Positions 51,701-63,110 of a DNA stretch of 64,000 nucleotides are shown in pieces. This stretch comes from Branchiostoma lanceolatum. Its lineage: Eukaryota; Chordata; Leptocardii; Amphioxiformes; Branchiostomatidae. The notes under the pieces are model-generated. The model did no database searches and was not told the origin of the DNA. It saw nothing but the letters and a program-made list of their open reading frames with translations. The stretch covers positions 41,598,697 to 41,662,696 of the forward strand of contig NC_089722.1 of assembly GCF_035083965.1 (NCBI RefSeq), written 5' to 3'. Every line of letters starts with the position of its first letter. Positions within the stretch are counted from its first letter, which is position 1. Position numbers and translations under genes: made by a program.

Positions 51701-54700
51701 GGCATGTACGCGGTACCGCGTCGGCACAGACAAGCGGTTGTGGTAATGCAGGACCCTTACATGGCATGTACGCGGTACCGCGTCGGCACAGACAAGCGGT
51801 TGGGGTCATGCAGGACCCTTACATGGCATGTACGCGGTACCGCGTCGGCACAGACAAGCGGTTGGGGCCATGCAGGACCCTTACATGGCATGTACGCGGT
51901 ACCGCGTCGGCACAGACAAGCGGTTGGGGTCATGCAGGACCCTTACATGGCATGTACGCGGTACCGCGTCGGCACAGACAAGCGGTTGTGGTAATGCAGG
52001 ACCCTTACATGGCATGTACGCGGTACCGCGTCGGCACAGACAAGCGGTTGGGGTCATGCAGGACCCTTACATGGCATGTACGCGGTACCGCGTCGGCACA
52101 GACAAGCGGTTGGGGCCATGCAGGACCCTTACATGGCATGTACGCGGTACCGCGTCGGCACAGACAAGCGGTTGTGGTAATGCAGGACCCTTACATGGCA
52201 TGTACGCGGTACCGCGTCGGCACAGACAAGCGGTTGGGGCCATGCAGGACCCTTACATGGCATGTACGCGGTACCGCGTCGGCACAGACAAGCGGTTGGG
52301 GTCATGCAGGACCCTTACATGGCATTTAATAGTTCATACCTGCACGACGTTGCTGCCCGCGGCATACGGTACCCACGACGCACCTTTACACGAATTTGCA
52401 CAGTGCAAGGCCATTGTTATATCTCTATGGGTCAGATGATCACACTGTATCTTTTATTATATTCCCCTTCCAGTGGGAAGGGGGATATACTGTTTTTGCT
52501 TGCCTGTTCTTCTTCTTCTTCTTCTTCTTTCTTCTTCTTCTTCTTCTTCTGCCAAAAACCAAGTAGATGTGCGGTGGTAGCTGTACTAATGGTATTGCAG
52601 CAAGTTATATGAACCTTATGTTACAATGTACGGATGTTATATTTGAGATGTAGGTACCTATAGGAAAGGTGAATACACCTGACAATAAATTATGCTAATG
52701 AGGACATCATTTGCATAATTTATACAAAAACTTGTATTGCGTTTACAGTAAAAGCTGCAGATGTCATATTTGAGATGTAGATACATTTAGGAAAGGTAAA
52801 CACACCTGGCCATGAATTATGCTAATGAGGACCTCATTTGCATAATTTATGCAGAAACTTGTATTTCCCTTACCGTAAAAGCTACAGATGTCATATTTGA
52901 GATGTAGGTATCTTAAGGAAAGGTGAACACACCTGGACATAAATTATGCTAATGAGGACCTCATTTGCATAATTTATGCAAAAACTTGTGTTGCGTTTAC
53001 AGTAAAAGCTGCAGATGTCATATTTGAGAAGTAGATAAATTTAGGAAAGGTAAACACACCTGGCCATGAATTATGCTAATGAGGACCTCATTTGCATAAT
53101 TTATGCAGAAACTTGTATTTCCCTTACCATAAAAGCTACAGATGTCATATTTGAGATGTAGGTATCTTAAGGAAAGGTGAACACACCTGTATATAAATTA
53201 TGCTAATGAGGACCTCATTTGCATAATTTATGTATATCCCTTACCGTAAAGACTACGGATGGCATATTTCAGATGTAGGTACCTTTAAGAGAGGTGAACA
53301 CACCTGTACATAAATTATGCTAATGCGGACCTCATTTGCATAATGTATGTATATCCCTTACCGTAAAGACTACGGATGGCATATTTCAGATGTAGGTACC
53401 TTTAGGAGAGGTGAACACACCTGTACATAAATTATGCTAATGTGGACCTCATTTGCATAATTTATGCATAAACTTGTTTTTCCCTTACTGTAAAGGCTAC
53501 GGATGAGATGCAGGTACCTTTAGGAAAGGTCAGAAAACCTGGCCATGAATTATGCTTATTAGTGCATTATGCATAATTTATGCATATCCCTAACCATAAA
53601 AGCTACGGATGTCATATTTGAGATGTAGGTACCTTTAGGAAAGGCCGAACACACCTTGCCATAAATTATGCTAATATCGACCTCCTTTGCATAATTTATG
53701 CAGAAACTTCGTCATATCCTTCCAGTCAATGCTAAGGATGTCATATTTGAGGTGTAGGTAATGGGAGGGGAATATTCTGCATTTTCCCAAAAATGTTGCC
53801 ATTCTAGTTTATCTCTGAAGTCTTTAACAGTTTTCCCTTACAGCTGCTAGATGGTCCATAAATAAAAATGAATGGACATATGACCTTTCGAGATAGGTTG
53901 TGCCAAATCTCCATTGAACTACTTGTACGTACTTTCCAACATGCCTGACTAGACAAGACAGACTCTTTGTTAGTTCGTACCTGCGCGCTGTTGCTGCTGC
54001 CTCTATAGGGTACCCACGACGCACCGTCTATGCTGAAGGCCAAGGTGAATGACGTCACCCAACTGCCCAGGTCCCAGTTCGAACCGCCTCCACTGATGAC
54101 CACGCCGGTGATGTCAGTCGTCTTGCCAAAGTAGACCTGCAGTCAAACATTCATATTAAACAGATGCTCAATATTTGTGCCATTCAGCTTGCTAGTGCTA
54201 CGTAACAGAGCAAATTCTTCACAATTATGATCTAAGATTCAATAAAGAAACATTGTACACCAGTTACCTGAAGCCATTGGTCTACCACGGAACTCGGTAC
54301 CCAGCAGTATCCTGGTGTAGTCGGAGGCGTGTGTCGAGCCTGGGATGGGGCGAACTCCGACTTGTACTCGGAACTGGCAGTGACGTAAACATCGGGAATG
54401 TACCGACTCGCCAAACCAAGCGGGAATCCGGGAGGTGGGACATCTGTGAGAAAAATGTAAGCAGTGACACTTTATGTGCAGTACCTGTTAAAGTAAGAAG
54501 CTTTCCCAGTACAATTGAGGAATCATTCCTTAACCTTTGTAAAGCCCACTGTCTTACACTAATATACAGTAAATGTTGTGTCTGGTGCAAAGTGAAAGCT
54601 GATCTAACTACCTCCACAGTCGTCCTCATCCTCCCCTCCACTGCAGTCCGTCAGGTTGTCACACAGCTGAGACTCCAACAGGCAGGCACCGTCCGTGCAG

Positions 54701-57700
54701 TGGAACTGCTTAGCACTGCAACCTGTGTGGGTGGAGTTTTATCAAAACTGTGTTTTGAGTCTTACATACAAACATAATCCTTCTAAAAAGTACATCTTCC
54801 CTTTAAGTGTTTGTATGATAAGCGTCGACTCCTACCTCCAACGGTACAGTTGATCTCGTCCTCCCCGTTCGAACAGTCCTCCAGCCCGTCACAGGCGCGG
54901 TATTTCGGCAGGCACCTCCCGTCACACTCGAGCTGGAGACCATTGCAGGGACCTGCCAGTAATCGAGAGTACGTGCTATCAATAGATCTTCAACAACGAC
55001 AGCGACAACATCATTGACAAAATCAACAACACGGATGTTGAGTCGTTTCAACTCTACGGACATAAAGCATCATTATGAATGCGTCAGTTAGTGCGAACGC
55101 TTAATAGTAACTCTTACAGCTGTTGACATCGTGCCAAACAGTGAGCGGTGTTTAGTAAATGGCTATCAAAACACTTCTGATCTCAAGTTCAAAAACCTTA
55201 TACCGCCGTGAGATATATAGAACTGTTGTAAATTCCTTGTTCATTCTTGTCTAAGACCTTATAACAATGACATTACGGGGCAAGAGAACGATACAACAAG
55301 GTATTTAGTTCTTTATAACTTGCTTATTTAGGAGCCTACCGGTGCAGTTTTCTTCGTCTGCCCCAGAAGAGCAGTCCTTGTCTCCGTCACACACCGAGGC
55401 GTTTTCGATGCATTCACCGCTGTCACACTGCCACAGTCCCTTCTCTACACAGGACTCTGAAGAAATGTACCCCATTGAAAGGAAGCTATTTCTACGCCCA
55501 CACATAATTTCGATTGGAGATGATAAGCATATCTACACACCATTGTAGACTTGAGCATCACATCTAACCAAGGTTTCCAATTAAGCTTCTAAAAGTTGGC
55601 TATCGTGGAGGTTCCTACATATTTGGACTTTGTGCCACGCTGTCTCAGGAACCACTGCTAGCAACGGTCAAGTGACGTAAGATTCAGTGGTTCAGCCACG
55701 TGACACGTTACGACAACCTGGCCAAGACCATACTGCAGGGCACCCTGGAAGGAGGTCGCCGTAGGTGACGACAGAGGAAATCCTGGCAGGAAAACATCGC
55801 AGAGTGGACGTCCCTTAGCCTGTCTGAAAGGCTGGCTGCTGCAAGAAACAGACGAGCCTGGAGACAGATCCCCATCTTCACTGCTACCTTGTTCCCCCAA
55901 CGACCCGGAGGTCAAGGGACTAGGTAGGTAGGTAGGTAGGTAGGTCTCAGGCTATCTAACCCATGCTTGTATACATCCTAGTAATTTGTTTGGCACTCAC
56001 GACACAGCAGCTCGTCCGACACGTCGTCGCAGTCGGTGACGCCGTCACACACTCCCGAGGGCGCCACGCAGCTGCCGCTGGTCTCGCACCGGAACTCGAC
56101 ACTGGTGCACACTGTACAACATTTAACGTCCAAAGTTCACACCAATAGATGCGTTTGGGTACACTTCACTAGATCTTTGATACCAGCTATTTCTAAAAAG
56201 GCAAAAAACTAAAATACGTAGGTTTATACTAGCAAACTTGTTGCTAAAACATAAGAATGCAATCACAAATTTATGAACCACCGAAGGGCAAAAAAGGAAC
56301 TTCCTAAACTTTTCAAAAGGTCATTTTAGCTTCTTAGGGATAAAAATGTTTCTTTTTTCTGGGAGAACAAAGATCCACAGAAAAAAAGCACGATTTCCTA
56401 CGAAGAGGCCCCAAAATACCTGCTAGAAAAACAAATGAAAAGCAACATTTCAAATTACTGTCCTATACTCCTGTCATTACCAGGCGAAAAATAAGCTACA
56501 AGAAAGGCTTAAACCTTCTTGCAGCTTCTATTCTCCCCTGGTTTCCATAGCACTAGGGTTATTCACTCAAACAGTTGAGATGTTTACAGTAAGTTCAATT
56601 ATTCAGACATCCTGCATAAAGTATTTCATGCTTACAGCACAATGGTAAGGTAAAAGGCCTGACGGACCCCTTTACCAAGAGGATACAAAAAATGATACAA
56701 ATTGTGTTTTTGGTGACTAAGTCTTCCATAGTTAATTGCGTCCATTTGATATGTGTAAAGTGAACCTCCATGCCATCTAAGAACCCCAAAATATACATTT
56801 TTTGTCTGAAAATGGCCCAACATCTAAAAAAGATAAATGTCAAAAGCCTATATAAGCTGAGCTTATTTGCCTACTCCACCCTTGTGCCAAATGTTACACC
56901 AAGTTAAGCCCAGGAACGACCGAGATGAATCCATTTGGCAGGAGAAGAGGATCATCTTTACCTGTGGTATCCAACAATATAATGTCAGTTGTAAAAAGGT
57001 GAGCTTACCACAGCCACTCTCGTCGAAGTCTTGGTAACAGTTGCCAATACCATCGCAGCGCTTCGTGTCAGGGATGCAGGGACCACCTGGCTCGCAGAAA
57101 AAGTTGGGCATGGGACACTCATCGACTGTGCACTTTTCCTCATCTGAACCGTCTGGACAATTATGACCTCCGTCACATCGTAGCAATGGATGGATACACT
57201 CACCACTACTTTCACATTTGAAATAGTTGGGCAAGGGACACACTGTGCAATTTTCCTCATCTGAACCGTCTCCACACTCAAATTTCCCGTTACACTGCTT
57301 CTCAGGATGGACACATATTCCACTACTTTCACACTTGAAATATTTTGGGTCGAAACACTCTTGGACTGTGCAGTTTTCCTCATCTGAACCGTCTGGACAA
57401 TCATTCCACCCACTACATTGCTCCCCTAGAGGAACACACTTGCTACCACTTTCACATTTGAAATAGTTGGGCAAGGGACACACTGTGCAATTTTCCTCAT
57501 CTGAACCGTCTCCACACTCAAATTTCCCGTTACACTGCCTCTCAGGATGGACACATATTCCACTACTTTCACACTTGAAATAGTTTGGGTCGAAACACTC
57601 TTGGACTGTGCAGTTTTCCTCATCTGAACCGTCTGGACAATCATTCCACCCACTACATTGCTCCCCTAGAGGAACACACTTGCTACCACTTTCACATTTG

Positions 57701-59718
57701 AAATAGTTGGGCAAGGGGCACACCGTGCAGTCTCTCTCATCTAAACCGTCTTCACAACTATTCTCCCCGTTACATTGCCACTCTGGCCTGACACAGATAC
57801 CAGTAGTTTCACACTTGAGGTAGTTGGATAAGGGGCACTCTTTGGTCAAACAATTTCTCTCATCTGAACCGTCATCACAATGAACCCACCCGTCACATTG
57901 CCACTCAGGCCGGGCACACACTCCGCTACTTTCACACATGAAGTACCCGGGAGGACATCGGTTGTTTGCGCAATTTTCCTCATCTGAACCGTCGTCACAG
58001 TCATCCAACCCGTCGCATTGCCGGTCTGGCTGGACACATACTTCACTACTTCCACACTTGAAATATTTGGGGTCGACACACTCTCTGCTTGGGCAATTTT
58101 CCTCGAGCTCATCTGAACCGTCTGGACAATCATTCCACCCGTCACATTGCCGCTCTGGAGGGATACAATAACTACCACTTTCACATTTGAAATAGTTGGG
58201 CAAGGGACACAGCGTGCAATTTTCCTCATCTGAACCGTCTCCACAATCAACAAGCCCGTCACATTGCCATTCAGGACTGACACATATTCCACTACTTTCA
58301 CACTTGAAAGGGTCTGGGTTGTAACACTCGTTGCTTGTGCAATTTTCCTCATCTGAACCGTCGTCACAGTCATCCAACCCGTCACATTGCCAGTCTGGCT
58401 GGACACACACTCCACTACTTTCACACTTGAAATATTTTGGGTCGACACACTCTCTGCTTGGGCAATTGTCCTCATCTGAACCGTCTGGACAATCATTTAA
58501 ACCGTTACATTGCTCCAATGGAGGGACACACTCACCACCACTTTCACATTTGAAATAGTTGGGCAAAGGGCACACTGTGCAATTTTCCTCATCTGAACCG
58601 TCTCCACAATCAACACGCCCGTCACACTGCCACTCAGGACTGAGACATACTCCACTACTTTCACACTTGAAAGAGCTTGGGTTGTTACACTCTTTGCTTG
58701 TGCAATTTACCTCATCTGAACCGTCTTCACAATTAGCCCACCCGTCACATTGCTTCTTAGGACTGACACATAGTTCACTACTTTCACACTTGAAAAAGGC
58801 GGGGTCGAAACACTCTTGGCTTGTGCAATTTTCCTCATCTGAACCGTCTGCACAATCATCCGCACCGTCACACTGCCACTCAGGCCGGATACATAACCTA
58901 CTACTTCCACACTTGAAATAGGTCGGGTCGACACACTCTTTGCTTGGGCAATTTTCCTCATCTGAACCGTCTGGACAATCATTTAAACCGTTACATTGCT
59001 CCAATGGAGGGACACACTTACTACCACTTTCACATTCAAAATAGTTGGGCAAGGGGCACACCGTGCAATTTTCCTCATCTGAACCGTCTTCACAATCATA
59101 CCAACCGTCACATTGCTCCAATGGAGGGACACACCAGTAACCGCCTTCACATTCAAAATAGTTGGGCAAAGGGCACACCGTGCAATTTTCCTCATCTGAA
59201 CCGTCGTCACAATCATACCAACCGTCACATTGAGACATAGGCTCGACACAGATACCAGTAGTTTCACACTTGTGATAGTTGGATAAGGGGCACTCTTTGG
59301 TCAAACAATCTTTCTCATCTGAACCGTCATCACAACTATCCTTACCGTTACACTGCCACTCAGGCCCGACACACACTCCACTACTTTCACACTTGAAATA
59401 GCTGGGTAAGGGGCAGTCTTTATTCAAGCAATCCTCCTCATCTGAGCCGTCAGGACAATTATTCATCCCATTACATACCACGGCGAGAGAGAGGCATCGA
59501 GCGTCACAGCCGAAAACATCGGGGGACAAACATTCTGGAGCTGTGCACTCTTCATCGGAGCCGTCGGGACAATCTATTCTCTGGCCATCGCACCTTGCTG
59601 CAAGGCTAATGCAGTCGTCGGTAGTTTTGCATGCGAATGCAGTTGAGGGGCACCCTCCGTCTGAGCCGACATGGCGGATGGACAGCAGGCACACGAACAG
59701 AAGCAAGCCGGTCGCCAT
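42738..59718 (-). CDS. LDLa-repeat / F5/8C modular extracellular protein, copy B (complete)
   Basis: Complete 16-exon model: 59718-57009, 56111-56001, 55456-55340, 54952-54836, 54722-54612, 54443-54268, 54136-53981, 50976-50838, 50499-50276, 49934-49785, 49589-49451, 47997-47887, 47419-47306, 47071-46955, 43624-43241, 42841-42738. These sum to 4,980 nt, 1,659 residues, with no break. Order: signal peptide; 22 LDLa in exon 1 (to residue ~903); four single-exon LDLa (to ~1055); F5/8C 1 (~1056-1212); F5/8C 2 (~1213-1383); three LDLa-like modules, two with only four Cys (to ~1497); an exon with two LDLa and a Ser/Thr/Pro-rich stalk (to ~1625); and a short tail of 34 residues with a hydrophobic stretch. 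The tail could be a GPI-attachment signal or weak membrane anchor (inference; it contains Q and R). LDLa exons are phase 1-1, the usual arrangement for shuffled modules, apart from the multi-repeat first exon. Confidence 0.88.
44901..44942 (-). ncRNA. Hammerhead-ribozyme-like motif of the Penelope element
   Basis: Read on the minus strand: helix I strands GTCA and TGAC, core CTGACGA (fits CUGANGA), helix II AAGTAG/CTACTT closed by a six-base loop, then GAAAC and a GTC cleavage triplet. Helix III is minimal, as known for Penelope-associated hammerheads, which may work as dimers. One extra A lies between the core and helix II. Identification is by motif only. Confidence 0.65.
45110..46873 (-). 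pseudogene. Penelope-like reverse transcriptase / GIY-YIG endonuclease (one nonsense codon, N-terminus lost)
   Basis: Open from the element's edge to the stop before 45110 except for a TAA at 46295-46297, in the same frame on both sides. Reverse transcriptase motifs include DYD-type [31 protein letters not shown] and the catalytic YVDD (FRYVDDTWC). The C-terminal part has [20 protein letters not shown], the GIY-YIG nuclease as found in Penelope elements. The protein copies element RNA and nicks target DNA. The single stop and intact remainder indicate a young insertion. Confidence 0.9.
48970..49192 (-). repeat. Dispersed repeat family, copy in gene B intron
   Basis: Counterpart of 3612-3835, present before the block duplicated. 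It ends next to the empty target site of the foldback element. Confidence 0.6.
51330..52326. repeat. 62-bp satellite, about 16 copies (copy B)
   Basis: The unit carries a palindromic core GCGGTACCGC and the phrases GACAAGCGGTTG and CATGCAGGACCC. A three-way variant after GCGGTTG (GGGTCA, GGGCCA or TGGTAA) alternates between units. Because 62 is not divisible by three and no frame has a stop, long ORFs appear in several frames on both strands; they are not genes. Confidence 0.95.
52327..52387 (-). pseudogene. Duplicated 3' end of an F5/8C exon
   Basis: About 57 bp resemble the 3' end and donor site of the F5/8C-1 middle exon (true exon 53981-54136 in copy B, 7672-7830 in copy A), including the PYAAG-like codons and CAG|GTATGAAC. 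It is separated from the intact exon by about 1.6 kb of repeats and lacks the rest of the exon. Confidence 0.7.
52440..53775. repeat. Copy B-specific repeat block with a ~115-130-bp tandem array
   Basis: Starts with a small hairpin around TTCCCCTTCCAGTGGGAAGGG, then a CTT array (52508-52551), then about nine units of 115-130 bp (52640-53760), each with ATTATGCTAATGAGGACCTC and TTTGCATAATTTATGC. The block ends with GGGAGGGGAATATTC, roughly the inverse of its start, so it may be one mobile element. Copy A lacks it. Confidence 0.75.
55650..55943 (+). mobile_element. 3' fragment of an RTE-like LINE
   Basis: 294 bp, flanked by GTCTCAGG (55642-55649 and 55944-55951), absent from copy A. On the plus strand it encodes the typical LINE C-terminal pattern RWFSHVTR...[13 protein letters not shown]...W, then ends in a (GTAG)n tail. 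The large 5' part is missing, as in ordinary truncated insertions. Confidence 0.75.
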
Positions 59719-60539
59719 GATCGGCTTTTCGGGGGAAATGTAGATGTTATCCCCGGTCCGCTGGGCCTACCATGGCGCAGTGGTTTAGGGTGACAAAATA
59801 ATCAAGAATCGAAGTGCTGGGTGGTACGTGGCACGGCTCTGTACATAATTTGTTTTACGAGCAGGTGGGGTTTGATATTCCTACGCCAGAGCGGTAACGA
59901 CCCAGCAGAATGGGTGACAATTAATTAACTGCAAGAATTCTGTCGCTGTCATATCATCGACAAAAGAACTCAGTTGCCCTAACTTATCAATGAAAATAAA
60001 TATATTTTGTTGTGTTTGAAAACGATCCCCATTTTGAACTTTTGTTAACTTTCTTCGAATGAACTTTTACTCGTCGTTCCTGCTTAATACAAACACAGTG
60101 TACAGAGCATTTTTCAGATGCATTTTTAAGTTTACAAATGATTTTGGGAGGTCAATGTGGGAAGTTTAACAGATTTCAGGTGGCAAAAAAGCCATATACA
60201 CAGATTCCGACAGACGATCTAGAAAAACAACAACAAATATTTCATGAGGTGTACACCAGGTGACTGAAACGAGATGCACATAAAACTGCAAATGAAAATG
60301 CCACACGTTACACTCGTCTAGCCTCGGCTAAAGCGGCCAGCGAATGTCCCCAAGAAAGATTATTTTGAAAAACTGGCAGTACTAAAATACCACCGAGGTG
60401 CCTGCTGTGAAGGCTACCGGTACCATTTTTCAGCTACCGTCACGGTGACAGTTGATATGAGCGTTCGACATGGGACGCTAAGGTGGTTTTTGTACGAACA
60501 ACAATCCTGCGACGGTGTCATTCAGTACCCTTCTGCAGA
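59719..60539. promoter_or_regulatory. Divergent intergenic region, copy B
   Basis: 821 bp between the start codon of gene B and the second receptor signal-peptide exon, homologous to 13756-14685 with small deletions. Shared blocks are the best candidates for common regulatory sites. Confidence 0.45.
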
Positions 60540-60624
60540 ATGGGAAACCTGTCGCCCACCGGGACATCTCTGGTCCTGCTGTGGGGTCTGTGCCACTGTC
60601 TGTCAGGTGCATTTGCGCTAACGG
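60540..60624 (+). CDS. Signal-peptide exon of a second copy of the modular 7TM receptor (partial)
   Basis: This 85-nt exon begins with ATG, encodes a signal peptide nearly identical to that of the receptor at 14686-14770 (one visible change, Ala to Pro near residue 6) and ends in phase 1 at a GTAAGC donor. It lies head to head with copy B of the LDLa/F5/8C gene, as in copy A. The expected next exon (an F5/8C-like domain, 2.1 kb downstream in copy A) is not present before the window ends; LINE sequence fills 61.4-64 kb instead. Either the rest of the receptor lies beyond the window or this copy is a remnant. Confidence 0.6.
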
Positions 60625-61061
60625 GTAAGCAACTAGATATCCATGTCAATCTGTAGAATACTGAAGTCATGATTATAGGGAAATACTAGCCTCCACCTGG
60701 CCATCCCACGGAGGTACGGATTTTGGAATTCGGCAAATATAGGGAATAATTGGCCGGAAAAGTGAGTCCACGGTAAGGTTAATATTTCTCCCTCCGGAGC
60801 ACGGCCAGTCAACCCCTTTGGTAGCGAAATTCCCCTGGCAAATTATTCTCCCCAGCAGCCAGCGGAGTCAGTCTGGTAGAAACTATGGGGATGCTACATT
60901 GTGCTTATTTGCGCATACTGTATTTTCCTTAGTAACGCACGTGGACACCATGGACTTGAATGTAAACATAAACAGGACTTTTTTTAAATTTAGAATAAAG
61001 GATTTGTGCATATATATATATATCACGCCATAGATGCTATGAATAGTACAAATGATGTACT

Positions 61062-61407
61062 CAGGCCGTCCTTTTCCTGCTAGTATTAATAAGGCACATG
61101 CTGGTATGTAGTCCAAGGCTATATAGTAGGGCTGGCCCCAGGCCTTCCCTTTTCCTGCTAGTATTGAAAGGGCACATGTTGCTATGCAGCCCCAGGGCTA
61201 TATAGTAAGAATGGCCCCAGGCCGTCCCTTTTTCTGCTAGTATTGATAGGGCACATGTTGTTATGTAGCCCCGGGCTATATAGTAGGACTGGCCCAAGGC
61301 CTTCCCTTTTCCTGCTAGACTAGTATTGATAAGGCACATGCTGGTATGTAGTCCCGACTATATTGTAGGACTGGCCCTAGGCCGCCCCTTTTCCTGCTAG
61401 TATTAAT
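61062..61407. repeat. 77-bp satellite, about 5 copies (copy B)
   Basis: Same unit as at 15218-16500, in the matching place downstream of the second signal-peptide exon. It is cut by the LINE at 61408. Confidence 0.9.
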
Positions 61408-63110
61408 TGAAAATAAAATACGTTTATTGCCCGTATACTAGGCTAATTGCAAGTACTTGAAACATGGATGGACGTCCAGACAATTGGTAACAATATAGCA
61501 TGTGACTATTCTAGTTAAAATACTTACACTAAATTCTATCTTATTTGGGTTTGACTTCTTTTTTCGAGAGAGTGAAAGACGAATGCTCCCACTTTTTCTG
61601 TAATGTGTGGGTTTTGTGATGTTAACAGGAGAGTAGTTTTCTTTTGGAGAAAGTTTGGATGGATTTTGGTGGCCTCTTTAAACAACGCCTTTCTTTCTTC
61701 ATCGTAGAACGGGCAACTTGAAATAAAATGTGCTTCGTCTTCCACCGTGTTTGACATGCAGTATTTACAAGTTCTTTCGCACACAGGTAACTTTTTGTTT
61801 AGAGGATTGGCTCTAATTCTAAATATTTTTCCATGGAATATGATGTTTTGCATGCCTTATAAAACCTTAGCTTGACTATATCCATACTCAAATTATGACA
61901 GATAGTCTGGGTGTACATATCGGTAATTCTGGACCTTATCATAGTACAAACTGACTTAATGTCACTGGATGAATTGCAAGAATACAACAGACAGGAGTTT
62001 CCACTAAAATCTAATATTTCTTTCACACGTTGTAATAAGGTTCTTCTACCGTAACGGCTATTTGTTATAGAATTATATTGAAACAAAAGGGCATTAACTT
62101 GTAATGGGTGTCTTTCGGAGTCCATCTGTAGCAAGCGTAGCCAATGATGGATCAAACGAACAGATATATCTAAGTCTAAAGGAAATCGGCCCAGTTCTGC
62201 TCTAGATGCTAAATTACTACTATTTCTGAAAACCCCAAGTATATTTTACAGAAGCGGTGTTGTGAAATTTCGATTGGAGAGCTGTCATTTATAGACTCGG
62301 TGCCCCAAATTTCACATCCATATAAAAGAATTGGCTTAATACAAGAGTCAAATTTTCTAAGTAAACACTTTGTAGAAACAGATGAACGATTGAGGGGTTT
62401 AAGACTGTACATAGCTTTACATGCTTTGAGTGAAAGTTGTTTTTTTGCAAGGGAGAAGCTGCCTGGTGAGGTGATATTCAGGCCCAAGTAGCAGTAGGAG
62501 TGGACTATATCTCCTGTGTTTTGCCCATACCAGAATGCTTGTTTTTTGGAAATGACTGGCCAGATTTGTTGAAGATAATAGCGTTCGTTTTCTTTAGATT
62601 GACTTGAAGTTTCCATTTTGTACAAAAGTCTTTTAATCTATCTAGGGCAATTTGCAGCCCTTTGTCGGACTCGAAAAAAAAAACATCATCTGCGTATAGA
62701 AGGCACGATACGAGTAAGCTATGTAGGGAGGGCGGTGAGCATTCGGTATTATCAAGTACATGTACAAGGTCGTTTATGAAAAGATTAAACAATGTAGGGC
62801 TAAGGTTGCAGCTTTGTTTAATACCCTTCTAAGTTGCAAATGATGGCGTTAAACCAGACGATGTTTTGACATATGTCTGGGGTTTGGAGTACATGCATAG
62901 AAATTGCCGCCTACTCCCGAATCTAACAATTTTTAACGGAGTCCCTCTCTCCAAATGGAATCGAAGGCTTTTTTGAAGTCAACAAAACACGAATAAAGAC
63001 GTCTATTTTCCGAAAAATATTTACTTAAAAGTGAATCTAAGATAAACATGTTATCGTTCGTACTGAATTTGTTTCTAAAGCTGGCTTGATTTGGAGATAT
63101 GAGTTTATTT
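61408..63110 (-). mobile_element. Non-LTR retrotransposon 1, degraded
   Basis: On the minus strand, reverse transcriptase motifs appear in order: QASFR..FST.DNMFILDSL, FVDFKKAFDSIWREG (motif A), KQSCNLSPTLFNLFINDL (motif B), LLYADDVFFF (catalytic YADD), then a C-terminal Cys-rich C..C...EDEAHFISSCPFY region. Several frameshifts separate them. Its 3' end interrupts the 77-bp satellite near 61407; the 5' end is truncated near 63110. Confidence 0.85.

Larger units (their letters stand above)
43507..61407. repeat. Segmental duplication, copy B
   Basis: Same orientation as copy A, offset 43.5 kb at its left end and 45.9 kb at the gene start because of copy-specific insertions. Homology on the right stops where a LINE interrupts the 77-bp satellite at about 61407. 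On the left, gene B continues to 42738, corresponding to sequence outside the window for copy A. Confidence 0.9.

Noticed and set aside
51071..52612. Long overlapping ORFs of up to 307 codons
   Set aside because: They come from the stop-free 62-bp satellite, appear in several frames on both strands, and copy A has only two units.
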